DNA from: Halomarina rubra
GTDB taxonomy: Archaea > Halobacteriota > Halobacteria > Halobacteriales > Haloarculaceae
Direction of reading: 5' to 3'
Assembly (NCBI RefSeq): GCF_023699475.1
Contig: NZ_JALXFV010000006.1
Location: forward strand, 39,076 to 103,075
DNA length: 64,000 nt
The notes beneath the pieces were generated by a model. That model made no database searches. It saw nothing but the letters and a program-made list of their open reading frames with translations, and was not told the origin of the DNA. This document shows, in pieces, positions 27,863-36,552 of this stretch. Numbering within the stretch: the stretch's first letter is position 1; each line of letters opens with the position of its first letter. The translations under genes and the position numbers were made by a program.

Positions 27863-29680
27863 ATGTGCGGGATTACGGCATGTGTCGGTGCAGACAGTGC
27901 TGTTGATGGGTTGCTCTCCGGGCTCAGTAGTCTCGAGTATCGAGGATACGACTCAGCCGGTATTGCTGTGGCTGGTGAGAACGAGTTTGGCGTCGTCAAG
28001 CGGGAGGGGGAGCTTTCCGAACTGCGCCGAGCACTTGGAACCGACCGGCCCGAGGGGACGATTGGCATCGGCCACACGCGGTGGAGTACGCACGGGCCAC
28101 CATCGGACGAGAACGCTCACCCACATCAGGACTGTTCGGGCCGCGTTGCCGTCGTCCACAACGGTATCATCGACAACTACGACCACCTCCGGACGCAGCT
28201 AGAAGCAACCGGCCATCGCTTCGAGAGTGAGACAGATACCGAGGTCGTCCCACATCTCATCGAAGCAGAACTCGCTGAGGGCGCAGACCCAGAAGCAGCG
28301 TTCCGTAGTGCGGTCGCACAACTCTCCGGGAGCTACGCCATTGCGTGTCTCATCGATGGCGACGAGACAGTCTACGCCGCTCGACAGGGCTCACCGCTCG
28401 TTCTTGGTGAGGCCGACGACCAGTATTTCCTTGCGAGTGACGTCCCCGCCTTCCGAGAGTACACTGACCAGGTCGTTTACCTCGAGGACGGCGACATCGT
28501 GACCGTCGATACAGAGGGCTACGAAATCACCGACCTCGCTGGCGTCCCGCTCGCACGAGACGTCGATACGGTCGAGTGGGAGCCAGAAGCCGCGGGAAAG
28601 GCTGGTTACCCGCACTTCATGCTCAAGGAAATCTACGAGCAGCCAGAATCACTTCGCCAGACCATCCACGGGCGTGTCGATTCGATCAACAGCACCATCG
28701 AACTCGAGGACTTTGAGGATGGTGCGTTCACCGATGTCGACCACGTTCAGTTCGTGTCGATGGGGACGTCCAATCACGCAGCGATGTATGCCGCAGCGCA
28801 TCTCACCGAGCTCGGCATTCCTGCTGATGCATACATGGCCGGCGAGTATGCTGAAGCGCCGCGACCAACGACGGAAAATTCACTCGTCATCGCGGTCACC
28901 CAATCAGGCGAAACTGCGGATACACTCAATGCGATTCGTCGAGCGAACAACGCTGGCGCTCGCACCCTTGCAGTCACGAACACCGTTGGGTCGTCTGTCA
29001 CACGAGAATGCGATGAGTCGCTGTTCATCCGCGCCGGCCCCGAAATTGGCGTCGCGGCATCGAAGACGTTCACCTCGCAGGTCATCGCACTGACGCTCCT
29101 GAGCGAGTGTATTGCTGAAGACGTAAATGAAACGACGAACCCCGGACGCCGAGCGATGCTTGGTGAACTCGCCGACCTCCCGGGTGACATCCAGCAGGTG
29201 CTCGATGAGACGCCGGCTGAAGAGATTGCAGACGCGCTGTTCGGCTGTAAGTCGTATTTCTTCCTTGGACGAGGCTCAGCACGCGCAGCCGCGCTCGAAG
29301 GCGCACTGAAGCTCAAGGAGATTTCCTATGAGCATGCCGAGGGATTCGCGGCCTCGGAACTGAAACACGGGCCACTCGCACTCGTCACTGAGGAGACGCC
29401 GGTATTCGGTGTCATCACTGGTGAGGATGACCTCAAGACAGTCAGCAATCTCAAAGAAGTCCAGGCCCGCGGCGCACCAGTGATTGTCGTCGCACCAGCA
29501 TCACTCGAACGAGACCTGGAGTTCGCGGATTACTTCCTCCCAATCCCGGAGACGCATTCGAGCATCGCGGGTGTCCTCGCGAACATTCAACTGCAACTCG
29601 TCTCCTACCATATCGCAGATCAGCTTGGACGGCCTATCGACAAGCCGCGCAACCTCGCGAAGTCCGTCACTGTCGAGTAA
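27863..29680 (+). CDS. glmS: Glutamine-fructose-6-phosphate aminotransferase (isomerizing)
   Basis: A 605-residue full-length GlmS. The catalytic Cys follows the initiator Met (MCGITACVGADSAVDGL). The glutaminase domain shows 'SSLEYRGYDSAGIAVAGE' and 'IGHTRWSTHGPPSDENAHPH'. Two SIS isomerase domains follow, with 'SMGTSNHAAMYAAAHL' and 'FFLGRGSARAAALEGALK'. The conserved C-terminus (IDKPRNLAKSVTVE) is complete. It makes glucosamine-6-phosphate, the entry point to UDP-GlcNAc. The adjacent GlmU-like nucleotidyltransferase would use the downstream intermediates, so this is the amino-sugar supply branch for the surface glycans. Confidence 0.97.
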   Translation: MCGITACVGADSAVDGLLSGLSSLEYRGYDSAGIAVAGENEFGVVKREGELSELRRALGTDRPEGTIGIGHTRWSTHGPPSDENAHPHQDCSGRVAVVHNGIIDNYDHLRTQLEATGHRFESETDTEVVPHLIEAELAEGADPEAAFRSAVAQLSGSYAIACLIDGDETVYAARQGSPLVLGEADDQYFLASDVPAFREYTDQVVYLEDGDIVTVDTEGYEITDLAGVPLARDVDTVEWEPEAAGKAGYPHFMLKEIYEQPESLRQTIHGRVDSINSTIELEDFEDGAFTDVDHVQFVSMGTSNHAAMYAAAHLTELGIPADAYMAGEYAEAPRPTTENSLVIAVTQSGETADTLNAIRRANNAGARTLAVTNTVGSSVTRECDESLFIRAGPEIGVAASKTFTSQVIALTLLSECIAEDVNETTNPGRRAMLGELADLPGDIQQVLDETPAEEIADALFGCKSYFFLGRGSARAAALEGALKLKEISYEHAEGFAASELKHGPLALVTEETPVFGVITGEDDLKTVSNLKEVQARGAPVIVVAPASLERDLEFADYFLPIPETHSSIAGVLANIQLQLVSYHIADQLGRPIDKPRNLAKSVTVE

Positions 29681-29841
29681 CGGGTAATCTGTCGAACGCG
29701 AGTTCACCGTCTCTCTACGACTGAGGGAGTCTGAATCTACTCCACTTCTCTATCGCACATTGCGTGCCTATATCTGCCACTGCATAATCTGTAATGAAAA
29801 CTTGCGAAGGTATTTGCATACCGAACTATGGACGTTCAGGC

Positions 29842-30870
29842 ATGGATGCAATTGTTCTCGCTGGCGGGTTCGCCACCCGACTCTGGCCAATCACGCGTAA
29901 CCGTCCAAAGATGCTACTTCCAGTCGGCGACACGACAGTCATCGACACCCTGCTGGAAGACTTCGAAGATGATGACCGCGTGGAGGACGTTTATGTGAGT
30001 ACAAACGAGGCGTTCGCTGATACGTTCGCTGAACACCTCGAAGAGAGCTCGTTCGAGAAGCCGATTCTCTCGATTGAAGATACGAGCGAGGAAGACGAGA
30101 AGTTCGGCGTCGTTGGCGCACTCGCCCAGCTCGTTGACCGCGAGAGCCTTGACGATGACCTGTTGGTCGTCGCTGGCGACAACCTCGTTGGTTTCGACCT
30201 GAGTGAGTTCGTGGACTTCTTCGAGCAGGAAGGCACGCCATCGATTGCAGCCTACGACGTCGGCTCTCGCGAGAAGGCGAAATCGTACGGTCTCGTCGAA
30301 CTCGACGGCAAGCAGGTCGTCGACTTCCAGGAGAAACCAGACAACCCGAAAAGTACGCTCGTCTCGATTGCTTGCTATGCATTCCCGAAGGATGTCGTCT
30401 CTGAGTTCGAGACGTATCTCGCAGACGATGGCAACCCAGACGAGCCCGGTTGGTTCATCCAGTGGCTCCAATCCCAACAAACCGTCAACGCGTTCTCGTT
30501 CGATGAGGCGTGGTTCGACATCGGCTCTGCAGAAGGCTATCTCGATGCAGTCGCGTGGACACTGGGTGGTGAGAACCAAATCGCGGAGAGCGCTGTCATC
30601 GAAGATTCAGAGCTGGACGACGTCTGCGTCATGCCTGGCGCAGAAGTCCGTGACAGCGTGCTTGAGCGCGCTGTCATCTTCCCAGAGTCGACAGTCGAGA
30701 ATGCAGTGTTGACGCGCACGGTCGTCGACCGCGAAGCCTCCGTCTTGGGAACCATTCTTGCAGACTCGACTGTGGGGGCCCACTGCGATATCGAAGCAAG
30801 TCCAGTTGGACAGCGGGAATTCGAAGAGCGGGTCATCCAAATCGAAGAGCGGCCACTTCAGTCGGACTAA
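29842..30870 (+). CDS. Sugar-phosphate nucleotidyltransferase with C-terminal left-handed beta helix
   Basis: A 342-residue protein. The frame extends to 29794, but the ATG at 29842 gives the standard start 'MDAIVLAGGFATRLWPITRN', which is the nucleotide-binding signature. 'VVAGDNLVGFDLSEFVDFF' holds the metal-binding Asp. Hexapeptide repeats (ESAVIEDSELDDVCVMPGA, RDSVLERAVIFPES) form a C-terminal beta helix, as in GlmU and GlmU-like archaeal enzymes. With glmS just upstream (161 bases) it probably makes UDP-GlcNAc or a related activated sugar. Substrate specificity is not fixed by the visible motifs. Confidence 0.88.
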   Translation: MDAIVLAGGFATRLWPITRNRPKMLLPVGDTTVIDTLLEDFEDDDRVEDVYVSTNEAFADTFAEHLEESSFEKPILSIEDTSEEDEKFGVVGALAQLVDRESLDDDLLVVAGDNLVGFDLSEFVDFFEQEGTPSIAAYDVGSREKAKSYGLVELDGKQVVDFQEKPDNPKSTLVSIACYAFPKDVVSEFETYLADDGNPDEPGWFIQWLQSQQTVNAFSFDEAWFDIGSAEGYLDAVAWTLGGENQIAESAVIEDSELDDVCVMPGAEVRDSVLERAVIFPESTVENAVLTRTVVDREASVLGTILADSTVGAHCDIEASPVGQREFEERVIQIEERPLQSD

Positions 30871-30985
30871 ACCGCTCTCTCTGGCCAGCATAAGCTTCTG
30901 ATGTGTTCTCTTGGACGGCCTTTTGAGTTGTATGCGATTCCACGACGCGGCATACTGAGAGAGCGAGTCGTTCTGCAGGAGTTGT

Positions 30986-31924
30986 TTACTGTGGAGGCTG
31001 AGCCATATACTGCGAACAGACCTGCTTGACGCCTTCCTCAAGCGAAATCTGAGGCTCCCAGCCGGTCTCCTCGTGCATCTTCGAGCAATCAGCCATCGTG
31101 TCATAAACGTAGACGCTCTCAGGAATCGGGTTCTCGATGTACTCCGGTTCGATATCCGTCCCGAGTTCACCGTTGAGCATCTCGACCAACTCATTGAACG
31201 ACGTCGCCTCACCCGTCCCGAGATTGTACGTCCCCGTCAGCTCATGCTCGGCCGCTGCGACGAGCCCACGGACGATGTCATTGACGTGAGTGAAATCTCG
31301 CGTCTGGGTGCCATCGTCGAACAGGACTGGTGCATCGCCGTCTGCAAGATCATCAGCAAACTGCGCAATCACGTTCGCGAACTCGCCTTTGTGCTCTTCA
31401 GAGCCACCGTAGCCCTGATACACCGAGAAAAAGCGCATCCCTGCCATGTTCAACCCGTAGTGGTTCGCGAGATACTCCGCATAGTTCTCACGAGCCATCT
31501 TCGAGGCTTCATAGCCCGTGTTCACAGTGACGTCCATACCCTCTGGAGAGGGCTCGGTTTGACTGCCGTAGATCGAAGAGGTCGAGGCGTAGACGACCGT
31601 GTCACAGCCATCGTCCATCGCCTGCTCGACGGTGTTGATGAACCCGAGGACGTTCACCTTCGCACCCTTCATGCGCTCTTCTTCGTGCATCTTGTAAGAA
31701 GACAGCGCAGCAAGGTGAAACACCACGTCAACGTCGGTCGGGAGGTCATCGTCGAGGACGCTCACTTCGTGAAACTCGACATCGTCAGTGAGGTTCTCTT
31801 CAGTCCCGAGATATCCGTCATCGACGGCGACAACCTCGTTGTCTTCAGCGAGTGCATTGGCCAGATTTGACCCGATGAAGCCTGCCCCACCTGTCACAAG
31901 AATCCGCTTTCCGGTAAGGTTCAT
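30986..31924 (-). CDS. NAD-dependent epimerase (UDP-sugar 4-epimerase-like SDR)
   Basis: A 312-residue extended SDR. The start is ATG 31924; a TTG four codons upstream is less likely. The Rossmann motif is 'ILVTGGAGFIGSNLANAL', followed by 'VVFHLAALSSYKMHEEE', the Ser region 'VYASTSSIYGSQTE' and a YxxxK in 'GYEASKMARENYAEYL'. 'VYQGYGGSEEHKGEFANVIA' is the usual substrate loop of the UDP-glucose 4-epimerase group. It lies tail to tail with the nucleotidyltransferase and divergent from aglF, so all three probably serve nucleotide-sugar synthesis. Confidence 0.9.
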   Translation of the reverse strand: MNLTGKRILVTGGAGFIGSNLANALAEDNEVVAVDDGYLGTEENLTDDVEFHEVSVLDDDLPTDVDVVFHLAALSSYKMHEEERMKGAKVNVLGFINTVEQAMDDGCDTVVYASTSSIYGSQTEPSPEGMDVTVNTGYEASKMARENYAEYLANHYGLNMAGMRFFSVYQGYGGSEEHKGEFANVIAQFADDLADGDAPVLFDDGTQTRDFTHVNDIVRGLVAAAEHELTGTYNLGTGEATSFNELVEMLNGELGTDIEPEYIENPIPESVYVYDTMADCSKMHEETGWEPQISLEEGVKQVCSQYMAQPPQ

Positions 31925-32202
31925 ACTGCTGTTCAATAGCTACGACATATGTGCGTTGCGGTATGCGTAGCTTGAAATTCACTAACCTACGAGTCAGCAA
32001 TCCTAACAGCAGTACTACAATTCATCCGCGATACACACTGCTGATTCGGCTGCTGAGTCGGTCGAGAACGGCGTGGACACCAATACTCACCTATGCAATC
32101 GAACTCGCCGTATGTCCCATTTCAGAATTCGAAGCGAGAACACCAACCCGCGGTCTGCGACAAAACACAACTTGGATGTGTATTAATCGATGACATTCAC
32201 CA

Positions 32203-32931
32203 ATGAAAGCAGTCGTACTCGCTGCAGGGAAGGGGACGCGACTTCGCCCGCTCACTGACGACAAACCGAAGGGGATGGTCGAAGTCGACGGTAAACCAAT
32301 TCTCACGCACTGTTTCGACCAACTCATCGATCTCGACGCCGAGGAACTGGTCGTTGTCGTGGGCTATCTCAAGGAGAAGATTATCGACCACTACGGCGAT
32401 TCATTTGAGGGCGTCCCAATCACCTACGTCGAGCAAGTTACCCAGGAGGGACTGGCTCACGCCCTCCTGAACGTCGAAGAACACATCGATGATGACTTCA
32501 TGCTCTTGCTGGGGGACAACATCTTCAACGCTAATCTGGCGGACGTGGTTCGACGCCAGCAAGAAGACCGTGCAGATGCTGCTTTCCTCGTCGAGGAAGT
32601 CCCCTACGAAGAGGCCTCCCGATACGGGGTGTGTGACACCAACGACTACGGCGAAATCACGGACGTTATCGAGAAACCCGAAGACCCGCCGACGAACCTC
32701 GTGATGACGGGCTTCTATACGTTCAGCCCCGCAATCTTTCACGCCTGTCACCTCGTCCAACCCTCGAACCGTGGCGAATACGAGATCAGCGAGGCGATCG
32801 ACCTGCTCATCCGCTCGGGACGAACTATCGACGCGATTGGACTCGATGGCTGGCGGATGGACATCGGCTATCCAGAAGATCGAGATGAAGCCGAGCGTCG
32901 GATGAACGAGGAATCGGAGCTTACGGTCTGA
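32203..32931 (+). CDS. aglF: UTP-glucose-1-phosphate uridylyltransferase, AglF-like
   Basis: A 242-residue protein. The start 'MKAVVLAAGKGTRLRPLTDD' followed by KPKGMVEVDGKPILTHCF is the signature of short archaeal nucleotidyltransferases and matches the pattern I recall for Haloferax volcanii AglF of the N-glycosylation pathway. 'FMLLLGDNIFNANLADVVRR' contains the metal-binding Asp; 'GEITDVIEKPEDPPTNLVMT' and 'HACHLVQPSNRGEYEISEAI' are also strongly conserved. It makes a UDP-hexose that feeds N-glycan assembly on the S-layer. It has its own promoter gap of 278 bases on the side of the epimerase gene. Assignment as AglF is by recalled similarity, not a search. Confidence 0.85.
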   Translation: MKAVVLAAGKGTRLRPLTDDKPKGMVEVDGKPILTHCFDQLIDLDAEELVVVVGYLKEKIIDHYGDSFEGVPITYVEQVTQEGLAHALLNVEEHIDDDFMLLLGDNIFNANLADVVRRQQEDRADAAFLVEEVPYEEASRYGVCDTNDYGEITDVIEKPEDPPTNLVMTGFYTFSPAIFHACHLVQPSNRGEYEISEAIDLLIRSGRTIDAIGLDGWRMDIGYPEDRDEAERRMNEESELTV

Positions 32932-33059
32932 AGCTCATCTCTGGTTTTCCCTGACGGGGACTACTCACCGTCAAACGTGACCTCACCAACGGTGAAAATT
33001 GCGAGTTGAGGGTGTCCAAACGGATTACTTCCCCTCTGAGTTCGCTATACAACGTCCTA

Positions 33060-33081
33060 CCCCCCACCACGTCCGGATAAT
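33060..33081 (-). repeat. ORB-like repeat, left copy 1
   Basis: On the minus strand this reads ATTATCCGGAC-GTG-GTGGGGGG, one mismatch to the window consensus in the left arm. The G-run points away from the initiator gene. Confidence 0.75.
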
Positions 33082-33113
33082 CTGGTGTAAAAAACAGCGA
33101 CACTATCGAATCC

Positions 33114-33136
33114 ACCCCCCACCGCGTCCGCATAAT
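33114..33136 (-). repeat. ORB-like repeat, left copy 2
   Basis: On the minus strand it reads ATTATGCGGAC-GCG-GTGGGGGGT, matching the consensus exactly outside the N3 spacer. It lies 54 bases from copy 1. Confidence 0.78.
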
Positions 33137-33207
33137 CCATCAGAGAGTAAACCGGGTGTCAAACAGCTCCAGCCTTGTGCGCAGTTCCCACCGATTCCGC
33201 TCGGCTC

Positions 33208-33230
33208 ATTCCCCACTGTGTCCGCATAAT
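33208..33230 (-). repeat. ORB-like repeat, left copy 3
   Basis: On the minus strand it reads ATTATGCGGAC-ACA-GTGGGG, followed by AAT, so only the last two Gs of the run are lost. It lies 94 bases from copy 2. Confidence 0.72.
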
Positions 33231-33318
33231 CCCCCGACTATCCCACTGACAATTGACAAAACTCGGTCGCAGAGTGGGGATTCTACCTCTCCATACTCGC
33301 GAATGAAGACACAGAAGA

Positions 33319-33337
33319 CATTCCGGACACGGGGGTT
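33319..33337 (+). repeat. Degenerate ORB-like half next to the orc1 TATA box
   Basis: The sequence ATTCCGGACACGGGGGT keeps the CGGAC core and G-run but has a shortened spacer. It is in the same orientation as the right-hand copies and abuts the TATA box, in the position of the BRE. It could let the initiator control its own gene. It is too degenerate for a firm call. Confidence 0.4.
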
Positions 33338-33346
33338 TTATATAAT
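33337..33346 (+). promoter_or_regulatory. TATA box of orc1/cdc6
   Basis: TTTATATAAT lies 25 bases before the ATG at 33371, so transcription would begin at or just before the start codon and give a leaderless mRNA, as is common in haloarchaea. Confidence 0.65.
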
Positions 33347-33370
33347 GGCCACCCTTCGAAACAGCTAGAT

Positions 33371-34618
33371 ATGGATGACGACGGGGAGACTTCTGAGAAC
33401 CCGTATGAGACTTCTGTAGATATATTCCAAGACGAAAAAGTCCTCAAAGAAGATTGGAAGCCGGAAAAACTTCCTGAACGAGAAGCAGATCTAGAGGAGA
33501 TTCGTGATGCACTCAAACCAGCCACGAGAGGGGTCAATGCACACAACCTGTTTGTGTACGGTAAGACTGGTCAAGGCAAAACGGTCGCAATTGATCACGA
33601 GATAGATTTGCTCCAAGACTACGCTCAAGGTAAAGACGATCTCAACGTGAGCGTGGTAAAGACTAGCGCACATAATCAAACCACGAGCTACCAGCTTTGT
33701 GCGCACTTAGTCAAAGAGATGCGAGGAGCGAGCAAGAAGCCAAGTGGGATTGACCAACAGTCGATGTTTGATTTGCTGTACGAGGAAATCAGTCAACTTG
33801 AGACGACTGTTATCTTCGTGATTGATGAAATCGATACAATTGGCAGCGATGACGAGTTGCTGTACGAAATCCCACGGGCTCGAAAAAACGACAAAGTAGA
33901 GGATCAATGGGTGAGCGTTGTTGGAATAAGCAACGACCTTCAATTCCGTGATAATCTCTCGCCCAAGGCCAAGGACTCTTTGTACGATGTTGAGATTGAG
34001 TTTGCTCCGTATGAAGGCCCCCAGCTCACCTCTATTCTTGAGCGACGGGCCGATCGAGCGTTCGTGAGTGGTGTCCTTGATGAAGGAGTCATCTCTCTCT
34101 GTGCAGCGATTGCTGCCGGAGACGAAGGCAGTGCTCGGCAAGCTATTCGGCTGCTATACAAAGCAGGTGAACTAGCACTAAACCGAGATCAAAAACAAGT
34201 CAGTGAACGGCTTGTGTATGAGGCTCGTGACATCCTTCAGCGGAAGAGGATTGAAGAAGGAATGCGACGTCTGACGACACAAGACCAGTTCGCTCTCTTG
34301 TCTGTAGTCGCGTTGGAAGTGCATGGGAATACTCCCGCACGAACACGCGAGGTCTACAAAAAATACAAATCGATAGTTGCTCAGCTTGATGGAAATCAGT
34401 TAGTTGAGCGGCGTGTGCGCGACCACTTGCAAAGTCTCGGTATGCAAGGGTTCGTATTCGCAGAAACCAGGAATACTGGGATACAGGGCGGTGCGCATTA
34501 TAGATTCGAACTTAATACTGACTTGGAGGCGACATTAGAGATACTTGGTGAGGACAATCAACTGTCAACTGTTGTTACGAAACTAGACCAAATCGCGTCC
34601 AGAAAATCGAATATATAA
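33371..34618 (+). CDS. orc1: Orc1/Cdc6 replication initiator
   Basis: A 415-residue AAA+ protein. Walker A is 'NLFVYGKTGQGKTVAIDHEI' near residue 58; Walker B is 'VIFVIDEIDTIGSDDELLYE'; sensor 1 follows in 'VSVVGISNDLQFRDNLSPKA'. 'FAPYEGPQLTSILERRADRA' is the lid region. The C-terminal third is the winged-helix DNA-binding domain (LTTQDQFALLSVVALEVHGN and HYRFELNTDLEATLEILGED). It binds ORB repeats and loads the MCM helicase. The flanking ORB-like repeats and the TATA box overlapping one of them suggest self-regulation. Base use is somewhat lower in GC than the neighbouring genes, which fits a secondary, mobile or recently acquired origin. Confidence 0.93.
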   Translation: MDDDGETSENPYETSVDIFQDEKVLKEDWKPEKLPEREADLEEIRDALKPATRGVNAHNLFVYGKTGQGKTVAIDHEIDLLQDYAQGKDDLNVSVVKTSAHNQTTSYQLCAHLVKEMRGASKKPSGIDQQSMFDLLYEEISQLETTVIFVIDEIDTIGSDDELLYEIPRARKNDKVEDQWVSVVGISNDLQFRDNLSPKAKDSLYDVEIEFAPYEGPQLTSILERRADRAFVSGVLDEGVISLCAAIAAGDEGSARQAIRLLYKAGELALNRDQKQVSERLVYEARDILQRKRIEEGMRRLTTQDQFALLSVVALEVHGNTPARTREVYKKYKSIVAQLDGNQLVERRVRDHLQSLGMQGFVFAETRNTGIQGGAHYRFELNTDLEATLEILGEDNQLSTVVTKLDQIASRKSNI

Positions 34619-34667
34619 GGAATGCTGTTCTCCTCTGTATTCGCGTGTAGGGCACTGTTGCGGCCAA

Positions 34668-34690
34668 ATTATGCGGACGCAGTGGGGGGT
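34668..34690 (+). repeat. ORB-like repeat, right copy 1
   Basis: ATTATGCGGAC-GCA-GTGGGGGGT on the plus strand, in inverted orientation to the left-hand copies. It is preceded by CGGCCAA, which also precedes right copy 2, so the conserved unit may be longer than the core. Confidence 0.78.
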
Positions 34691-34789
34691 CTATCAGATA
34701 CCGTAACCAGTGATAGATGACCTCCGAAAGGCCACCGAATCATCTGTCTGGGGAGTGTTTGGGAACCCCCAACGAACGGTCGGCCAAGA

Positions 34790-34812
34790 ATTATGCGGAC
34801 ATGGTGGGGGGT
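34790..34812 (+). repeat. ORB-like repeat, right copy 2
   Basis: ATTATGCGGAC-ATG-GTGGGGGGT, an exact match to the consensus outside the spacer, with CGGCCAA a few bases upstream. Confidence 0.78.
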
Positions 34813-34919
34813 GACCAATCCTTCCACCGACTAGCCACTGAATGGCAGTGAGGTTTCAACACTCTAATGTCACGCCATGGCTGCGCTCTATTCCGGTTCT
34901 CTCCGAATCAGATGGGGTG

Positions 34920-34943
34920 GTTTATCCGGACATGGTGGGGGGT
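34920..34943 (+). repeat. ORB-like repeat, right copy 3
   Basis: GTTTATCCGGAC-ATG-GTGGGGGGT, with two changes in the left arm. It is followed by GTCCCCC, giving a short inverted repeat around the G-run. Confidence 0.72.
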
Positions 34944-35198
34944 GTCCCCCATGTCGACTCATATCCTCTTTAACGCACAACAAGGGAGTACTGGTGTTCC
35001 CATCTCCATGTATAACTCCGGAAATGTGGTGTGTGCCGCCCCGGCTGACGAACTACAATCTCCCACTGACACACAGCGGTTTTCCTGAGCTTTCCATTCT
35101 TAGATTGATATGGACGAACGCTCCTTTAAGCAGTAGAGAATCTGAAAGGCTGTTTGGTGTCTTCCCCTCTCTTCTAAGCATATCGTACGAGGAAACGC

Positions 35199-35217
35199 TC
35201 CGGAAACGGTGGGGTGC
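35199..35217 (+). repeat. Second-type ORB-like repeat, left of the duplicated-domain gene
   Basis: CTCCGGAAACGGTGGGGTG shares the core CGGA-N3-GGTGGGG with the first type but has a different left arm. An inverted partner stands at 36563, so the two flank the 35749-36552 gene. Confidence 0.6.
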
Positions 35218-35578
35218 GTGTGAGTTAATGAAACATCTTCAATCCCTCTGAAACGGCGGTTCACGTATGATTGAGGGGCCCCGATTAGGGCTGGTTTTCA
35301 CTCACAACGTGGGGTGGGGGTGTCCAAACCAAGATAGCTTTCACTCATAATTGGGGGGTGTCCGTATCTCACAGAACGGCGAATCAGATTTGCTGTGTCT
35401 TCCACCAACTCTGAAACAAGCCTACCCCCTTTCTGTGTGGTTGAACTCCGGAACTCCGCTGTGTGATGCAAGCGAATGCAGCAGTCTCCCTAAAAGTGAT
35501 TCTCCTCCGCTCTGGTCACAGGGCCTACTACTCAATTCGCGCTTGTGTATCTCACCTCCACTGCGACCCCAGTAGCAC

Positions 35579-35598
35579 AATCACCGATTTCGGTGATT
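35579..35598. repeat. Near-perfect palindrome near the origin
   Basis: AATCACCGA-TT-TCGGTGATT has two perfect nine-base arms. It could be a protein-binding site or a small hairpin at the promoter side of the next gene; nothing else in the window repeats it exactly. Confidence 0.4.
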
Positions 35599-35748
35599 GC
35601 TGACTCAACCACCATTACCGAATCCACTGACCACCCACCTTACAAAATTGAACCCACTGCTGTTGCCGAACTGCTGATATCAATACGAAGAGCGCCTCTA
35701 TTGGCATTTTGACAAAGGTTCAAATACACTCTCTCGAACTCCCGAGCG

Positions 35749-36552
35749 ATGGCACACATCCCAAACCCGGATGATACTGGCACCGACCGGGAACTCCTCT
35801 CGCTTCTGGAGAGCGGTCTCGACGGACGCTTCGAGAAAGCACGCTCGAAAGCACTCGAAACGCTCGAGCAGAAAGACGTCCTCGCGTTCTGGCTACAGGC
35901 AACCGGCGATGGAACAGCGCTTGATTCGACTCCAAGTGAGGTGACCAGTCCGAACACGACACCACAGATCACCTATCTCGCTGGCTTCGATGACGACCTC
36001 GAGTATCCACAGGTCACCCAACTCACTCGGCAACTGTTTGGTCACCATCTGGGCGTTCTCACAGACGGTCGCCCCGCCGACATCTCAAACCAAGCAGCGC
36101 TGAACCAGCTTGGCGCAGACACCCCTCAACTTGCTCGTTGGCTATCGAACGCATCGAACGCAGACCCAGTCGATTACCCGATTCCTGGCTCGCTGTCGAC
36201 TCGATTAGAACAAGCAGGGGCTATGCTTTCAGATTCTGACCTCACAGTGTTCTGGCTACAGGTACTCACGAGCGACGGGACGATACGCCACACTGTCAGC
36301 ACCAACAATGGTGACCAGCCATACCCACAGGAAGACATCCAGTCAACTGTCGAAGCCCCGGTTGCCTACGTTATGGGTGTCCCAGATGACTTGTCGAAGA
36401 CTACGCATGCGACGATTCTTTCGTACCTGTTCGCTCAACACGCCCTCGTTGGCGCTAACACTGCCGATGTCGACCTTGAGACGTTCTGTGAGGAATCGGT
36501 CTCGATGGCACTCGATGCGGGGTATCACGAAGAGACGATGAGCGACATATAG
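35749..36552 (+). CDS. Origin-linked protein with internal tandem duplication, unknown function
   Basis: A 267-residue acidic protein with no known motif. It contains two related halves: 'DVLAFWLQATGDGT' with later 'QITYLAGFDDDLEYPQVTQL', and 'DLTVFWLQVLTSDGT' with later 'PVAYVMGVPDDLSKTTHATI'. Each half ends in a similar 'FGHHLGV' or 'FAQHALVGA' helix. The likely fold is therefore a two-domain repeat. It lies between two inverted second-type ORB-like repeats and next to orc1, so a role tied to the origin, like the small origin-associated proteins known in haloarchaea, is possible but inferred. Its 3' end is duplicated in decayed form at 60739. Confidence 0.75.
   Translation: MAHIPNPDDTGTDRELLSLLESGLDGRFEKARSKALETLEQKDVLAFWLQATGDGTALDSTPSEVTSPNTTPQITYLAGFDDDLEYPQVTQLTRQLFGHHLGVLTDGRPADISNQAALNQLGADTPQLARWLSNASNADPVDYPIPGSLSTRLEQAGAMLSDSDLTVFWLQVLTSDGTIRHTVSTNNGDQPYPQEDIQSTVEAPVAYVMGVPDDLSKTTHATILSYLFAQHALVGANTADVDLETFCEESVSMALDAGYHEETMSDI

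Larger units (their letters stand above)
34619..35748. other. Origin-side intergenic region without genes
   Basis: About 1.1 kb with no credible gene: short open frames here overlap repeats and have no family features. It contains three ORB-like repeats (34668, 34790, 34920), one second-type repeat (35199), recurrent GGGGTGTCC words (near 34939, 35308 and 35353) and a 20-base near-palindrome at 35579. The GGGGTGTCC word with AAAC after it also occurs left of the gene near 33010. Confidence 0.65.

Noticed and set aside
34867..35575. Short plus-strand open frames in the origin-side gap
   Set aside because: They run through ORB-like repeats and G-runs, and no homologous domain or promoter spacing supports them.
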